Shown here piece by piece: positions 30,809 through 44,029 of a DNA stretch of 64,000 nt. The DNA lies in assembly GCA_033961575.1 (NCBI GenBank), contig CM066740.1:60581213-60645212 (forward strand), read 5' to 3'. Both the position numbers and the translations under genes were made by a program. Each line of letters starts with the position of its first letter. Position 1 is the stretch's first letter. This DNA comes from Aselliscus stoliczkanus. Taxonomy: Eukaryota > Chordata > Mammalia > Chiroptera > Hipposideridae. The notes under the pieces are model-generated. The model was not told the DNA's origin and did not search any database. It saw nothing but the letters and a program-made list of their open reading frames with translations.

Positions 30809-32156
30809 AGTACTTATTTGTTAGGCATTGGCGAGGGATACAGCTGTTCAAATGGTGAAACCTCTTCTTGGGGAGCTTTACAATTTATACAAATATCTAA
30901 TTAATCTATTAAGTAGATTAATTAATGTTTATTTTACCCATATTCAGAAGAAACAAGGTATCCTAGAAATTATATATAGATGGATAACTTAGTCATAAGT
31001 GGTTTTTCAACTAATTTTTTCTTACCTGCCTCCCACCCCCAATGCCATGACTCTAGATGTATCTCACCAAGCAAACATTTCAGGAACAGTATTTCATAAA
31101 AGCATAAAATTCCAAAACAGAAAACTCTGGTGTCAGAGTCAGCTAAAGAATGCAGAGCTTCCTTAACAGGGTCCCAGGTCCCACTACAACCTTCCACAGA
31201 ATCCTTAAGGAAAACAACGAGAAGAGGAGTACAGACAGTTATTATAGAAAGATTGTTTTTATTTTTCTACATTCCCTAAAGATATTTCTTTAGTTAATAT
31301 TCCCTCATATATGAGCCTGATTTCAAAATTATGTATAATTTTTCATTACATAAAACAGCTATAGGGATAAATTATGCAATTGACTTTGGGAGGTATAAAC
31401 GACCCAAATCATATTATTCAATGGGCAAGGCAGACCTATTTGTCACCACTTGAATTTTTTTTTTAATTTAAAGTATGAGTTTTCTCCATAGAGGCATATT
31501 ATAAAATGAATCACATATAAACAACAATACCTTTATAACAAGATCCTTTAGAGCTAGTTGTAGTGAGAGTGTACTAAACTTACTTGAGGGACAAACAAGA
31601 ACAATAAATAAGAGAAAATTTATGTTACACTTTGAAAAATGCCTTTGAAAAGTATTAAAATAAGAATTTCATGAATATCACATTTTATTCTACTATATGA
31701 AGATGATAATCCTAAAAACACAAAATGGTTCTGTACATGCAGGAGAAGTATTCTAAATCTGCTGTGTTCTTTATAACTTCCTGTGTATGTAAGTTGACAG
31801 CGGTTGTGAAAAAATTTTAACCATCACTATTGTACCACAATTTCTTGGATGAAAGAAATTAAGACAGATATGTGATTTGGGGATTAGGCTTTAAATATGC
31901 AAAATCTAAATATTTTCTCTTCTAATACATGATCATATGACCTTTAACAATAAGTATATTTTTGTATAAGCCAATAAGCTGGACTTTCCAGGACAGTTAA
32001 AATGTTAAAACTATGGCATTGTCAGTCCATGTGTCAAACCATGTGTCTAAAATTTGGGTTCAGAAATTTTTTCAATTGCCACAAATGTTTTTTCCCAGTC
32101 AAGATAAAACACTTTCAAATGAAAGTAGTTAGAACTTTACATAACAAATGTGGTGC

Positions 32157-32158
<2 letters not shown>

Positions 32159-32199
<41 letters not shown>
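32159..32199 (+). repeat. (TTA)n microsatellite
   Basis: About 13 TTA units in the 3'UTR. Confidence 0.9.
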
Positions 32200-32200
<1 letters not shown>

Positions 32201-32576
32201 TGTTGTGTACTTCAGTGTTTATTTAAACTACCACTGCAATTCTATATCATAAAAATCTAGGATGGATGTTCCAGCCATCATAAGGTCAAAAGAGAAGGTG
32301 TATTTTCATGTTAGTGACATGTAGCCCCTTTGTTCCAGTAGAAAAAAGGTGCCTAGAGGTAGTAGATACAGTAAATATCATTCCATCAGCCTACTTCTTG
32401 TAGTTTCCCATTTATCAAAGGAAATATCTAAAACAATTCTGTTAAAAGTTTTTGTTCTAGTCAATAGCAGGAGAAGTCTACATTATTAAGCTGATTTTGC
32501 CTACATCTACAAGAGAAATGTCACGTGATACTCAGGCCAAGCTTTCTCTTCCCTCATAACACCTTCAAAGAATGTC

Positions 32577-32582
32577 AATAAA
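32577..32582 (+). terminator. HECW2: Candidate HECW2 polyadenylation signal
   Basis: AATAAA followed at about 20-35 bases by TGGCATTGTGTGTGCTCC, a good GU-rich downstream element. Inferred to be the main distal site; transcript ends are needed to confirm. Confidence 0.55.
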
Positions 32583-32605
32583 TTCACTTTGGTATGGCAT
32601 TGTGT

Positions 32606-33800
32606 GTGCTCCTTATTGCAAACAGAAGTCTAGGATAATGCATAACGATTTGTATCATGCCTATGCTCCTACTGCATATAAGCAATAAAAGAACACAGAC
32701 GGCTACCTACCACCTGCTACGATAAACAACCCATGGAAAAATTATTTATGAAAAAAGCATAGCATGTGCTCAAAAATCCATAATAAAGAAGAGCTTTTTT
32801 AACAAGTTCCTTGTGTATGCCTGTCAGAACTGCACATAAACCACATGGACTTCATTTAATGAGTGTCCTTTATGTTAAACCAGGCATACCTGGGCTTATT
32901 GAATTCATACCTGTTGAGATGCTTTTACAAAAGCTTCAAGCCACAACCTAACACCCTGTGTGACCCTAGGACAAGGGTTAGCAGTAGGCAAAAATATTGT
33001 GTCCAATGGCTCATATGATAATTCCCAATTCTGCAATAGTATAACCTCTGCCCTTCTCTTGATCCTATCCACAATTTTTTCTAATAATAAAATTGAGAGG
33101 CTTGGAAGGAGGTAATATTAGAAAAAAAATGTGGGTAGAATTGAGAAGAAAAACCTGAGAAGTATTGATATTGCATTTTTCTACACATGCTGGGTTTACT
33201 TTAGACTCATTCTAACTGAAACTAACTCTTCTCTTGAGGTACAAGGAAAAAATTAACCTAGACCATAATTTGCAGAAAGGAGTCGATAACATTGTTTTGT
33301 GTTTTAATCTAAGCATTATTCTGAAATCAAGATTAGATTTCAGTTCTCCTGATATTTTTGGCCATACTTTTCCAATACACTGTGCTGACAACTCATTAAT
33401 AATATACTGGTAAAAAAAATGACATATGTAGCTTATATTCAAGATGTGGTTTAAATAAGTTTAAAGATAGTTTACTAAAGAATAAATGAAGGGAGTTATG
33501 GCAGGTCAGTTTAACCTTTATCAGTGCTACAGGAATCATCACATTTATAGCTGGGAAGAAGCACTTTGGTACTTTGACTAGTTTATATTGGAGATTAAGA
33601 ATCTGAGACCAGGAGAACTGATTTGCTCAAGGCCACAAAGCTTTATCTTGGGTGCTAAAGGTACGCCCTGTCACAAAATATCCCTTGGGGTCCTGGGCTC
33701 CTGAGCCTGGCATAATCATTAGGAAATTTTCCAGAATGGCAGAAAAGATGGAAGCCAGGATGGACCTGGCATATCCCAGGAGATTCCATGAATCTACAGC
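32606..33800. other. Intergenic, nothing firmly recognised
   Basis: Two further AATAAA hexamers (about 32693 and 32781) could be alternative HECW2 ends. A MIR-like remnant (about 33585-33645) is present. No gene is seen. Confidence 0.45.
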
Positions 33801-33804
33801 TAAT

Positions 33805-34230
33805 GGACTGCTTACTACCATGGCCCCTCTGTATGAGTTTTCTGGGGCTGCTGTAATGAAGGACCACAAACTGGGTAGCTTAAACAAGGCTACAACTCCA
33901 AGATCAAGGTGATGGTTGGGTTGATTATTTCTGAGGGCTATGAGAGAAAGTTTGTTCCTTTCTTCTCCCCTAATTTCCACTGGTTCAATCACAATCTTCA
34001 GTATTCCTTAACTTGTAGATCTCTGCCTTCATCTTCATCTGATATGTGTATCCATGGCCCCTTTTTATAAGGACACTAGTTGTATTGAATTGGGGCCCAC
34101 CCTATGACCTCATTTTAACTTGATTAGTACTGTAGATCCTAGTTCCAAATGAAGTCACATTCTCAGGTACTATGAGCTAGGACTCCATCATATATTCTTT
34201 GAGGGACACAATTCAATCTATATCATCCTC
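33805..34230. repeat. Ancient mammalian interspersed repeat, family unassigned
   Basis: It reads TTTTCTGGGGCTGCTGTAATG, then CACAAACTGGGTAGCTTAAAC, TTATAAGGACACTAGT, GGGCCCACCCTATGACC and GAGGGACACAATTCAAT. This is a very common old mammalian repeat I know by sight but cannot name with certainty. Confidence 0.6.
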
Positions 34231-34520
34231 CTTCTGGCCATATTAATAACTGTCATCAACCCCAACAGTAATAGTAATAACAATAAAAGCCAACTTATAT
34301 TTGTAACCACATTATTAACCATGAACTTACTAAAGGCTTTTAATTGCTATAATAATAATCATGGAAGAAATAAAAATGTTGCTTATAAATTACTCTTATT
34401 TAAAATAGTTTAATATAGTAAATTAATAGTTAATATTGTGGTATCTGTTTAACTAATGGGTTAATGAAAGTGACTGTGATCACAATAAGTTTTTTCACTA
34501 CTCAAAAAAACAACAACAAT

Positions 34521-34955
34521 TGGGCCGGCCGAGTGGCACATTGGTTAAGAACTGGTTTGGGATACCAGTGGACCTGGTTTGGATCCCACATACGAGGGCC
34601 AGTGACACTGCCCTCTACAGCTAACAACAGCTCCACCTGGAGCTGGGCTGCGTGAGCCCCAGCGACGGTGTAGGCTGCAGCCCCTGCTGCAGTGGGCTGC
34701 CATAGGCTACAGTGAGTGGCCGGCAGCCAGCGTGAGCTGCCAATAGTCGTGGTGAGCAAGCATCTAGAGGTCTGCGACCAATCTGCCTCATCTGGGAAGA
34801 GCGCAATGATGATTCCAACAAGGGCCAGTGAAGCAACGTCCTCAGCAAATAGACTGAAGAACAAAAAAGACAGCAACTTGACTGGTCTCCTTCCCCAATT
34901 CCCCAATGCTGTTCCCTTCCCCCAATTCCCCAATAAAATCTTTAAAACAACAACA
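34521..34955 (+). mobile_element. tRNA-derived SINE, long type, full length
   Basis: It starts GGGCCGGCCGAGTGGCACAT with an A-box-like TGGCACATTGG and a B-box-like GGTTTGGATCCC, followed by a GC-rich body of CAGC/GCTG-rich sequence. The 3' domain repeats CCCCAATTCCCCAAT and ends AATAAAATCTTTAAAA. Its ACAACAACAA flanks are simple sequence and may hide the duplication. This family is my main evidence for a bat host. Confidence 0.85.
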
Positions 34956-34974
34956 ACAATAACAACAACGTTTT

Positions 34975-35150
34975 CCCTGTATCACCCTGTGAAATAGCTA
35001 CTTTTCCATCCCCATTTTAAGCTGAAAAAAACTAAAACAAAGAAGTTAATTAACTTTCCCAAAGTAGGTAGTAGAGCCAAGATTTGAACAAGAAGGCTGG
35101 TTCCAGGTCCCATGCACTCAACCACCATTCAACCATTTGTTAAATGCTTA
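34975..35150 (-). mobile_element. MIR SINE
   Basis: ACCCTGTGAAATAGCTACTT, CATCCCCATTTTAAGCTGAA, AGTTAATTAACTTTCCCAA and GTAGTAGAGCCAAGATTTGA match the antisense of MIR. Confidence 0.7.
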
Positions 35151-35574
35151 CTACATTCTGGGTCCTGTGCTAGGCTCTGGGGGCAATGATAGTCTTTGCC
35201 CTCAGGGAGTTCATGGTGTAGAAATATAGTAATGTATTCTTATCCTTCATTTGAGATTTGGCCTCTTTTTTTAAATATGAGTGTCCCCACTAATACCTGC
35301 ACAATGACCTGGCTCCTGAGTACAATACAGTGTCATTAAAAAATAATAAATTAGCAAGATGTTATAGAGAAAGGAAACAGGGGCCATTGGCTTCACTGGA
35401 GAGGAAAGATGGACAAGAATGTGTTCATGTAGAGACAGTATTTGAGCCTACATAAAATTGGGGAAAATAGTTAGATTTATCAGCATGAAGAAAACATTTT
35501 ATTCTTCCTGAAACAGTAAACAGAACAGGGGTTGGCAGAATAAATCAGCCTAGGAACCTTCATATCTGTAAGAC
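35151..35574. other. Intergenic, nothing recognised
   Basis: No gene or repeat is identified. Confidence 0.45.
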
Positions 35575-36110
35575 CTGTGAGAAAAGAAAGGGTGGTCCAT
35601 CTACTCTGACTTAATCAGTAACTAAGAGAAAACAATGAGCCTCTTTAAAGTTTCTTACCAAGCAGTAAACCACTGGGGTAGTCATGTATATCTTCTACAG
35701 TTGCGAAACTAAAGTTCGATGATTATAAAAAATAGTGCCTTTTCTTTCCACATCCTGATAAAAATTCACCTCAAGGAATTTCAAAGCAGTCAAATTGTTT
35801 CCAGACCCTATTCCCAGACTCCCTGATGCCAAGAGGCACAACAACAACCCAACCTTATCTTTCCTATACATTCCTTCCATTTGATGTAAAACCATTAATC
35901 ATTGGAATCTATGTACCCTAACTGAAACTTCTCATGTACCAGATGTACTCTTCACTTTCTCCTCTGCCTATATAAGCTCCCCAGCCTTTCCACATTTGGA
36001 ACACTGTTTCAAACCTTCTTGTTCTACTCTTGGGCTATACATATAGTCTTCAGCAAAGCCCAAATAAAGTTCTTAGTAAAATTTTCAGAGATTTGGGTTC
36101 TTTTCATTGA
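35575..36110 (+). mobile_element. LTR-like segment (possible solo LTR of an endogenous retrovirus)
   Basis: A TATA-like TATATAAGC (35969-35977) is followed 90 bases later by AATAAA (36063-36068) and a TTTGGGTTCTTTTCATTGACA end. That U3-TATA-R-polyA-U5 order and spacing is typical of retroviral LTRs. No internal retroviral gene is next to it. The 5' boundary is a guess and no target duplication was found. Confidence 0.45.
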
Positions 36111-36942
36111 CACTTTGGGGAACACAGCTACAAAGAGATTTTTTTTAAATTAAAATTTATTGGGGCGACAATGGTCAGCAAAACTACATAAGTTTCAAAT
36201 GTGCACTTCTACAATACATCATCTATATATCGCATTATGTGTTCATCACACAGAGGCAGTTCTTCCATCACCATATATTTGATTCGCTTTACCCTCTTCT
36301 AACATCACCCCTCACCCCTTACTCTTTGGTAACCACTAAGCTGTGGTCTGTGTCTATGAGTTTCTGTTTATTTGCTTATCTTGTTCTTTTGTTTCCTTCA
36401 GTTTTATATCTCACATATGAGTGAAGTCATATGTTTCTCAACTTTTTCTGACTTATTTCACTTAGCATAATAATCTCAAGATGCACCCATGTTGTTACAA
36501 ATGGCAGTATTTCATGTTTCCTTATGGCATAGTAGTATTCCATTGTGTATATGTACCATATCTTCTTTATCCAATCATCTATCAAAGGACACTTCGGTTG
36601 TTTCCATGTCTTGGACACCACAAATAATGCTGCAATGAACATCGGAATACAGTTATCTTTTTTTGGGTAGATACCCAGGAGAGGGATTGCTGGGTCATAT
36701 GGTAATTCATTCTTAATTTTTTGAAGAATCTCCATACTGTTTTCCATAGCGACTGTACCAATTTCATTCCCACCAACAGTGTATGAAGGCTCTTCTTTTC
36801 TCCTCAGCCTCCCCGCACTTATTATTTGTCTTGTTAGCCATCCTAACAGGTATGAGGTGATATCTCATTGTGGTTTTGACTTCTATTTCCCTAATAGCTA
36901 GTGAAGTTGAGCATTCGTTCATATATCTGGTGGCCGTTTATA

Positions 36943-37506
36943 TGAGGTCTGACCGTTAAGTTCGCAAACTTGTTGCAACGTTGTTGCTAACTTTTTTGGA
37001 TACCAGAGGGTTTATTTGTTATGAATTTGTACCAATTAGATAAACAGTTAACCAAGTTTACTATTTGGAACCACTGAAACGGCTGCGTGAAAAAGTTAGA
37101 TGACCTTAACTTTCTGCCAACAATTCATGGCTCTTGCATCATGACAATGCACCAGCTCACATGTGAGGGAGTTTTTAGCCAGTAAACAAATAACTGTATT
37201 GGAAGGAACGCCCTCCCTATTCATCTGATCTGACCTCCAGATCTTCTTTCTTTAACTGAAAATAAAGGAAATATTAAAAGAAATACATTTTGATGACATT
37301 CAGGACATCAATAGTATTACAATGACAGCTCTGATAGCCATTCCAGAAAACAAGTTCCAAAATTGCTTCGAAAATTGGACTAGGCACAGGTATCAGTGCA
37401 TAGTTTTCCAAAGGGAGTATTTCAAAGATGACCATAGTGATATTCAGCAATGAGGTATGTAGCACTATTTCTAGAATGTGTTCGCAAACTTAATTGTCCG
37501 ACCTCA
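36943..37506 (+). mobile_element. Internally deleted mariner nested in L1
   Basis: The left terminus is TGAGGTCTGACCGTTAAGTT; the reverse complement of the right terminus is TGAGGTCGGACAATTAAGTT. TA flanks both ends and the host L1 resumes exactly after it. The decayed transposase remnant has HDNAPAH near 37143 and PPYSPDLTS near 37210. Its TIRs differ from those of the mariner at 25319-26599, so it is a second mariner family. At 564 bp it is less than half of a full element. Confidence 0.9.
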
Positions 37507-37957
37507 TATGTCTTTTTGGGAGAAGTTTTTGTTCATGTCCTCTGTCCATTTTTTAATTGGCTTGTTTGTCTTTTTGTTGTTGAGTTGTATGAGTTCCTTA
37601 TATATTTTGGATATTAACCCCATATTGGAGGCATTGTTTGCAAATATCTTCTCCCATTTGGTTGGTTGCCTCTTTGTTTTGTTGATGGTTTCTTTTGCTG
37701 TGCAGAAACCTTTTAATTTGATATAGTCCCATTCATTTATTTTAGTTTTTACTTCTCTTGTCTTTGAAGTCAAATTCGTAAAATGCTCTTTGAATTCAAG
37801 GTCCATGAGTTTAGAACCTATACTTTTTCTTATGCAGTTTATTATTTTGGGTCTTATGCATAGGTCTTTTATCCATTTTGAGTTAATTTTGGTACATAGT
37901 GACAAATAACAGTCTGGCTCCATTCTTTTGCCCATGGCTTTCCAATTTTCGCAGCAC

Positions 37958-38115
37958 CTCTTTTTTTTTTTTTTTTTTTAAAGCTGAGCCATCCTGCCAC
38001 CTGTTGGCAGCTTCGCGGCAGCTCAGCTCAGGCTGGGCATCAAATTGCTGTGGCTCAGAGCTCAGCTTGCACTCTTGAGCAAGCTCTTAACCAACTGAGC
38101 CACTTGGCCGGCCCT
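37958..38115 (-). mobile_element. tRNA-derived SINE, short type, complete
   Basis: Poly-T (37962-37979) then AAGCTGAGCCATCCTGCCAC, ending GCCACTTGGCCGGCCC. It splits the L1 at the FCS/CAGCACC region, with CAGCACC on the left and CACAGCACCA on the right as remnants of the target duplication. Confidence 0.9.
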
Positions 38116-38290
38116 CACAGCACCATTTTTTGAAGAGGCTTTCTTTTCTGCATTGTATGGTTTTGGTTCCTTTGTCAAAAATTGTCTGTTTATATTTATG
38201 TGGGTTTATTTCTGGGTTTTCAATTCAATTCCATTGGTCTCTGTGTCTTTTTTCTACCAATACCATGCTGTTTTGATTTTTTTTCAGTGT

Positions 38291-39130
38291 CGATCAGTGG
38301 TTTATATTTAAAAACTTAGCAGAAAATAGAATTTTAAAATTCCTTGATTCATTAATCAGCCAGATCAATTTTGACATCTGGAGAAATTGTAAAGCCTGTC
38401 ACTTTTCTTTTCCTTCTTTTATTTGGAGAAGTGAAAGAAAGGTTTGGTTCCAACTGACTACCCTGGTCAACTGTTTAATCAACATTCCTATTGTATAAAC
38501 CAGATTCCTTTAGCGCATACAAGCACAAGTTGTTATCTGAATCTTATTCTTGTTTTTAGGAGTAATGTTACAAGTTTTCCAGGTATGAATACAATAAGAT
38601 GTCCTTATGTATGTTGATGAAACAGATTTATGGGAAAAGCTTCCATAAATTATTTAAGTCTAGCTAATCTATGTCCAGTCTTTTAAATAAAATTCTCTGT
38701 TCTTGGATTAAGCAAGTGGTTTGATTCTTCTCAGACCCAGCTGCATCACCGAATCACCTAGGAAGCTTTAAAAACAATACAGCCACAGGCTCTACCCCAG
38801 CAATTTTGATTCTGTGTATTTCCAGGGACTTCCATAATCAATTAAGTTTAGAACTCACTAGATAAAATAATGTAGTATAATCTTGCAGAGCATTTGTAAT
38901 CTAGCCTGAAGGCCCCTTTGTGACTTTGATACCTTTGGACACTCTCTCTTGAAACTCATTTCTCTCTCCTGATTTCCTTCTTCCCTTTTCTAGCCCTCCT
39001 ACTCAGTCTCCTTTATGTTTCTTTATCTCCCTTCCCTTCAATATCAATATTCATTATGTTCGAGATGATCTAATCCACATGTATAGCTCCATTTATGGCC
39101 TTTTGCCCATAATTGCAAAACCTGTATCTA
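38291..39130. other. Intergenic with a hAT-type MER remnant
   Basis: About 38720-38840 reads CCAGCTGCATCACCGAATCA, CCTAGGAAGCTTTAAAA and CCCCAGCAATTTTGATTCTG, like a MER5-type hAT fossil. The rest is unassigned. Confidence 0.5.
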
Positions 39131-42100
39131 GACTAGAAGTCTTTTTTTCTTTTACCCTTCAAAGTGACAACCCTCCTCCCCCAATTCCCCACCTCACGCC
39201 TACCCCCCATATCATACTATCTATTACAATTCCTTTTACTCCCTTTCACCATATAATCCACATCCTGTGACTATCTATATATTCAATTACAGCTGGCATA
39301 CAATATTATACAACATCAATTTCAGGTATACAATGCAGTGATCAAGCCTCTACTCCATCCATAAAGTGGTCTCCCTAACAAGACATGTGACCATCTGACA
39401 CGCCACAAAAGTTTTACATTATTATATTCCCTGAACTGTCTTTCATATTCCTGTGACATCATAGTTACCTATTTATGCTGTCTAATCCCTTCCCCTTCTC
39501 CCTCATCCCCACCCCCCTCCCAACTAGCAACACTGTTTTTCTTCTATATCTATGAGACTGTTTCTGTTTCCTTTGCTCATTCATTCAGTTTTTCAAATTC
39601 CACATATAAGTGAGATCATATGATATTTGTCTTTCTCCGACTGACTTATTTCACGTAACATAATAGTCTCTAGGTCCATCCATATCATTGCAAATGGTAC
39701 GATTTCATTCTTCTTTATAGCAGAGTAATACTCCATTGTATAAATGTACCACAGTTTCTTAATCCAGTCATCTACCGATGGGCATTTCGGTTGTTTCCAA
39801 TTCTTGGCTATTGTAAATAGTACTGCAATAAACATAGGAGTGCATATATTTTTTCAAATTAGCATCTTGGATTCCTCTAGGTAGATACCCAAGAGTGGAA
39901 TTGCAGGGTCATACGGCAGTTCCATTTCCAGTTTTTTTGAGATACCTCCATACTGATTTTCATAATGTCTGCACCAATTTGCAGTACCACCAAGCATTGT
40001 TCCACACTCTCGCCAGCACTTGTTGTTTGTTGATTTGTTGATGATAGCCATTCTGACTGGAGTGAGGTGGTCTCTCACTGTGGTTTTTATTTGCATTTCT
40101 CTGATGATTGGTGAGGTTGAACATTTTTTCATATGCCTGTTGGCCATCTGTATGTCCTCTTTAGAGAAATGCCTCTTCATATCCTCTGCCCATTTTTTAA
40201 TTCGGTTGTTAGTTTTTTTGGTGTTGAGTTTCAGGAGTGTTTTATAAATTTTGGATATCAACCCCTTATCAGATATATCGTTGGCAAATATGTTCTCCCA
40301 TTCAGTAGGCTGCCTTTTTGTTTTATTAATGATTTCCTTTGCTGTGAAAAAAATTTCAAGTTTGATGTAATCCGATATGTTCATTTTTTCTTTTATTTCC
40401 CTTGCCTGAGGGGATATATCAGTAAAAATATTACTCAGGTTAATGTCTGCAAACTTACTCCCTATGTTTTCTTCTAGGAATTTTATAGTTTCAGATCTCA
40501 CATTTAAGTCTTTAATCCATTTTGAGTGTGTTCTCATATCTGGTGTAAGTAGGTTGTCCATTTTCATTTTTTTGAACGTGTCAGTCCAATTTTCCCAGCA
40601 CCATTTATTAAATAAACTATCTTTACTACAATGTAAATTCTTGCTTCCATTGTCATAGATTAAATGCCATATATAGATGGGTTTATTCCTGGGTCTCTAT
40701 TCTGTACCATTGGTCTATGTGTCTGTTTTTATGCCAGTACCATACTGTTTTGATTACTGTAGCCTGGTAGTATGTTTTGATGTCAGGTAGTGTGATGCCT
40801 CCCACTTTGTTCTTTTTTTTTCACTTTTGTCTTTTTTATTAGTTTCAAGTGTATAACACAATGCAATAGTTGTACTCTTTACCCCCCAAAGTGACAGCCC
40901 CCCTCCCGCAGTTCACTACCCCACTCCAACCCCCATATCATACATATCTACTACAATTCCTTTGACTCCCTTCCACAGTATACTCCACATCCCATGACTA
41001 TCTATATATTCAGTTACAGTTGGCATACAATATTATACAACATCAGCTTCAGGCATACAGTGCCGTGATCAAGCCTCTACTCCATCCATGGAGTGGTCTC
41101 CCTAACAAGACATGTGACTATCTGACATGCCACAAAACTTTTACAACATCATTATATTCCCCAAACTGTGTTTCATATCCCTGTGGCAATATTGTAGTTG
41201 TTTATTTATGCTCTCTAATCCTTTCCCCTTCCCTTTATCTGCACCCCCCTCCCAACTAACAACCCTAAGTTTGTCCTCTGTATCTATGAGTCTCTTTACT
41301 TTGCTCGTTCGTTCAGTTTTTCAGATTCCACATACAAGTGAGATCATATGGTACTTGTCTTTCTCCGACTAACTTATTTCACTTAACATAATAGTCTCTT
41401 CACAACATTATCAATTACATTCCCAGCATTGCCCCCATATCCCTGCTGCAACATTGTAGTCACCCACCTACACTGTCCAAAACCTTCCCCCTCTCCCTCA
41501 TTCCCACTCCCTCCCAGCCAGCAACCATCAGTTTTTCTTTTATATCTGCTTGATATGACTTCAATCTTCTTGAATTTACTGAGACTTGCTTTGTGGCCTA
41601 ACGTTGTCTATCTTGGAAAATGTCCCATGTGCACTTGAGAAGAATGTATATTCTGTTTTTTCAGGGTGAAATGCTCCAAAATTATCAACGAAATCCAGCT
41701 GGTCTAAAGTGTCATTAAGGCCCCTCTTTCTATATTGATTTTCTGTCTAAAGGGTCTGTCCATTGGTGACAATGGGGTGTTGAAGTCCCCTACTATGATA
41801 GTGTTCCTGTTGATCTCTGACTTTATGTCTGTCAAAATCTGTTATATGTAATTAGGAGTTCCTATGTTGTGTGCATAGATGTTTATTAGGCATATAGTGC
41901 CCTTTGTCTTTTATTGTAGTCATTTTAAAGTCTATTTTGTCCAAAATAAGTATTGGTACTCCAGCTTTTTTTTTCTCATTTTCATTTGCATGAAATATCT
42001 TATTCCACCTGTAAACAGTATATACATGGGTCCTATTTTCTTATCCACTCAGCCACTCTCTGTCTTTTCACATTCACATTTAAAATGATTTTTTGATAGG

Positions 42101-42189
42101 TGCATGTGTATTGCCATGCTGTTATTTGTATACCTGGTCTTCCTGGGTTAACTTGTTTACCCCTTTCTTTTGTTTACAAAAGCCCTTTT

Positions 42190-43104
42190 GCAGATTGGTG
42201 CAGCCACTATGAAAGTCAGTATGGCAGTATCTCAAAAATCTGGAAATGGAACTACCTTTTGACCCAGGAATTCCACTCCTAGGTATTTATCCCGAAAAAC
42301 CAAAGACACTGATTCAAAAAAATATATGCAACTCTATGTTCATTGCAGTGCTATTTACAATAGCCAAGACTTGGAAACAACTGAAATGCCCATCGGTCAA
42401 TGACTGGATTAAGAAACTGTGGTACATTTATACAATGGAGTATTACTCCGCTGTAAAGAAGAATGAAATCGTACCATTTGCAATGATATGGATGGACCTA
42501 GAGACTATTATGTTACGTGAAATAAGTCAGTCAGAGAAAGACAAATACCATATGATCTCACTAATAAGTGGAATCTGAAAAACTGAATGAATGAGCATTG
42601 TAAACGGAAACTGTCTCATAGATATAGAGGAAAAACAGGGTTGCTAGTTGGGAGGGGGGTGGGGATGAGGGAGAAGGGGAAGGGATTAGACAGCAAAAAT
42701 AGGCAACTACAATATTGCCACAGGGATATGAAAGACAGTTCAGGGAATATAATTAATAATGGTGTAAATATTTTGTGGGGCATCAGATGGTCACATGTCT
42801 TGTTGGGGAGACCATTTCATGGATGGAGTAGAGGTTTGATCACTGCACTGTATACCTGAAGTGGAGGTTGTATACAGTTGGTATACAACTGTAATTCAGT
42901 ATATATAGATAGTCACGGGATGTGGATTATACTGTGGAAGGGAGTCAGAGGAAGCGTAATAGATATATATGATATGGGAGGGAGGAGTGAGGTGGCGAAT
43001 TGGGGGAGGAGGGTTGTTATTTTGAGGGTAAAATGTGGAACTATTGCACTGTGTTTTACACCTGAAACTAATTTAAAAATTAATTAATTAATTAATTAAA
43101 AAAT
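42190..43104 (+). mobile_element. 5'-truncated L1 3' end nested in copy 3
   Basis: A plus-strand L1 tail. The ORF2 C-terminus at 42246-42578 ends YHMISLISGI; then a 3'UTR and an (ATTA)n/A tail. The duplication GCCCTTTT (42182-42189 and 43105-43112) flanks it. It is the youngest layer of this nest. Confidence 0.9.
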
Positions 43105-44029
43105 GCCCTTTTAATATTCCTTACAATGCTGGCTTGGTGGTTATGAATTCCTTAAACTTATTCTTTTCTGAGAAGTTCTTTATTTCTCCTTCAATTTTAA
43201 GAGATAGCCATGCTGGAGAGAGCAATCTTCATTGTGGGCCTTTATTTTGTGTCACTTTGGCCTTCTGGCCTGCAGTTTCTGAAGAAAAGTCAGCTCTTCG
43301 TCTTATAGTAGTTCCTTCGTATGTAACCTGCTGTCTTTCTCTTGCTACCTCTAGGATTCTGTCTCTGTCTTTAACCTTTGCCATTTTAACCATGATGTGT
43401 CTTGGTGTGGACCTGTATGGGTTCAGCTTGTTTGAACCCTCTGCACTTCCTGGGCATGTATGTTGATTTCCTTCACCAGGGTAGGGAAGTTTTCAGTCAT
43501 TATTTTTTCAAATACATTCTCAACCCCTTGCTTCTTCTCTTCTCCTTCTGGTATTCCTATGATTTGCAGGTGGTTGCACTTCATCTTTTCCCATAAGGCT
43601 CTTAGACTATTTTCATTGATTTTTATTCTTTTGTCTTTTTGTTGTGCCAACTGAGTGATTCCTGCTACTTTGTCTTCCAAATTGCTGATTTGTTCGTCTG
43701 CTTCATCTACTCGACTGGTGATACCTTCGAGTGTGTTCTTCATTTTAGCTATTGTATTCTGTGGTTCTCACTGGTTGTTTTTTATGATTTCTCTATCCTT
43801 CCTTATGTCCTCACTAAGTTTGTTAAACATTCTTATCAGCAGTGTTCTAAACTCTGTCTCTGAAAGGTTGGATCCCTCTGTTTCATTTTGTTCCATTTCT
43901 AAAGGTTTCTTCTGATCTTTTACTGTTGACATGTTTCTTTGTTTCCCCATTCTGGGTGTCGCTCTGGAATTGCTTTGATGTATTAGATAGATCACCAGGA
44001 GAGCCCTGGCTGGATCACACAAGCACACA

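Larger units (their letters stand above)
28517..32605 (+). other. HECW2: HECW2 3'UTR (3' boundary inferred)
   Basis: There is no further coding sequence after the stop. The region is AT-rich with few mobile elements, as expected of a constrained UTR. The end is set by AATAAA at 32577-32582, followed within 40 bases by a GT-rich stretch (TTGGTATGGCATTGTGTGTG). Other AATAAA hexamers occur near 28848, 32693 and 32781, so alternative ends are possible. Human HECW2 also has a multi-kilobase 3'UTR. A mariner hairpin and three AT-rich microsatellites lie inside. Confidence 0.6.
36130..38290 (-). mobile_element. Older L1 3' half, interrupted by a mariner and a SINE
   Basis: Minus-strand L1 ORF2 C-terminal region: 36427-36747 reads MENSMEILQKIKNELPYDPA then MFIAALFVVSKTWKQPKCPL and MEYYYAIRKHEI. 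It resumes at 37507-37957 ([22 protein letters not shown] codons) and at 38116-38290. Its 3'UTR (36130-36430) differs from that of the other L1s, suggesting an older subfamily. Confidence 0.85.

Noticed and set aside
33627..33992. 121-codon minus-strand frame as a gene
   Set aside because: Overlaps an old interspersed repeat from about 33805 and a MIR-like remnant; no recognisable protein family.
34521..34600. tRNA gene signal (A and B box-like blocks)
   Set aside because: The sequence is the tRNA-derived head of a dispersed SINE with A-rich tail and no foldable tRNA cloverleaf; the same holds for the other SINE copies.
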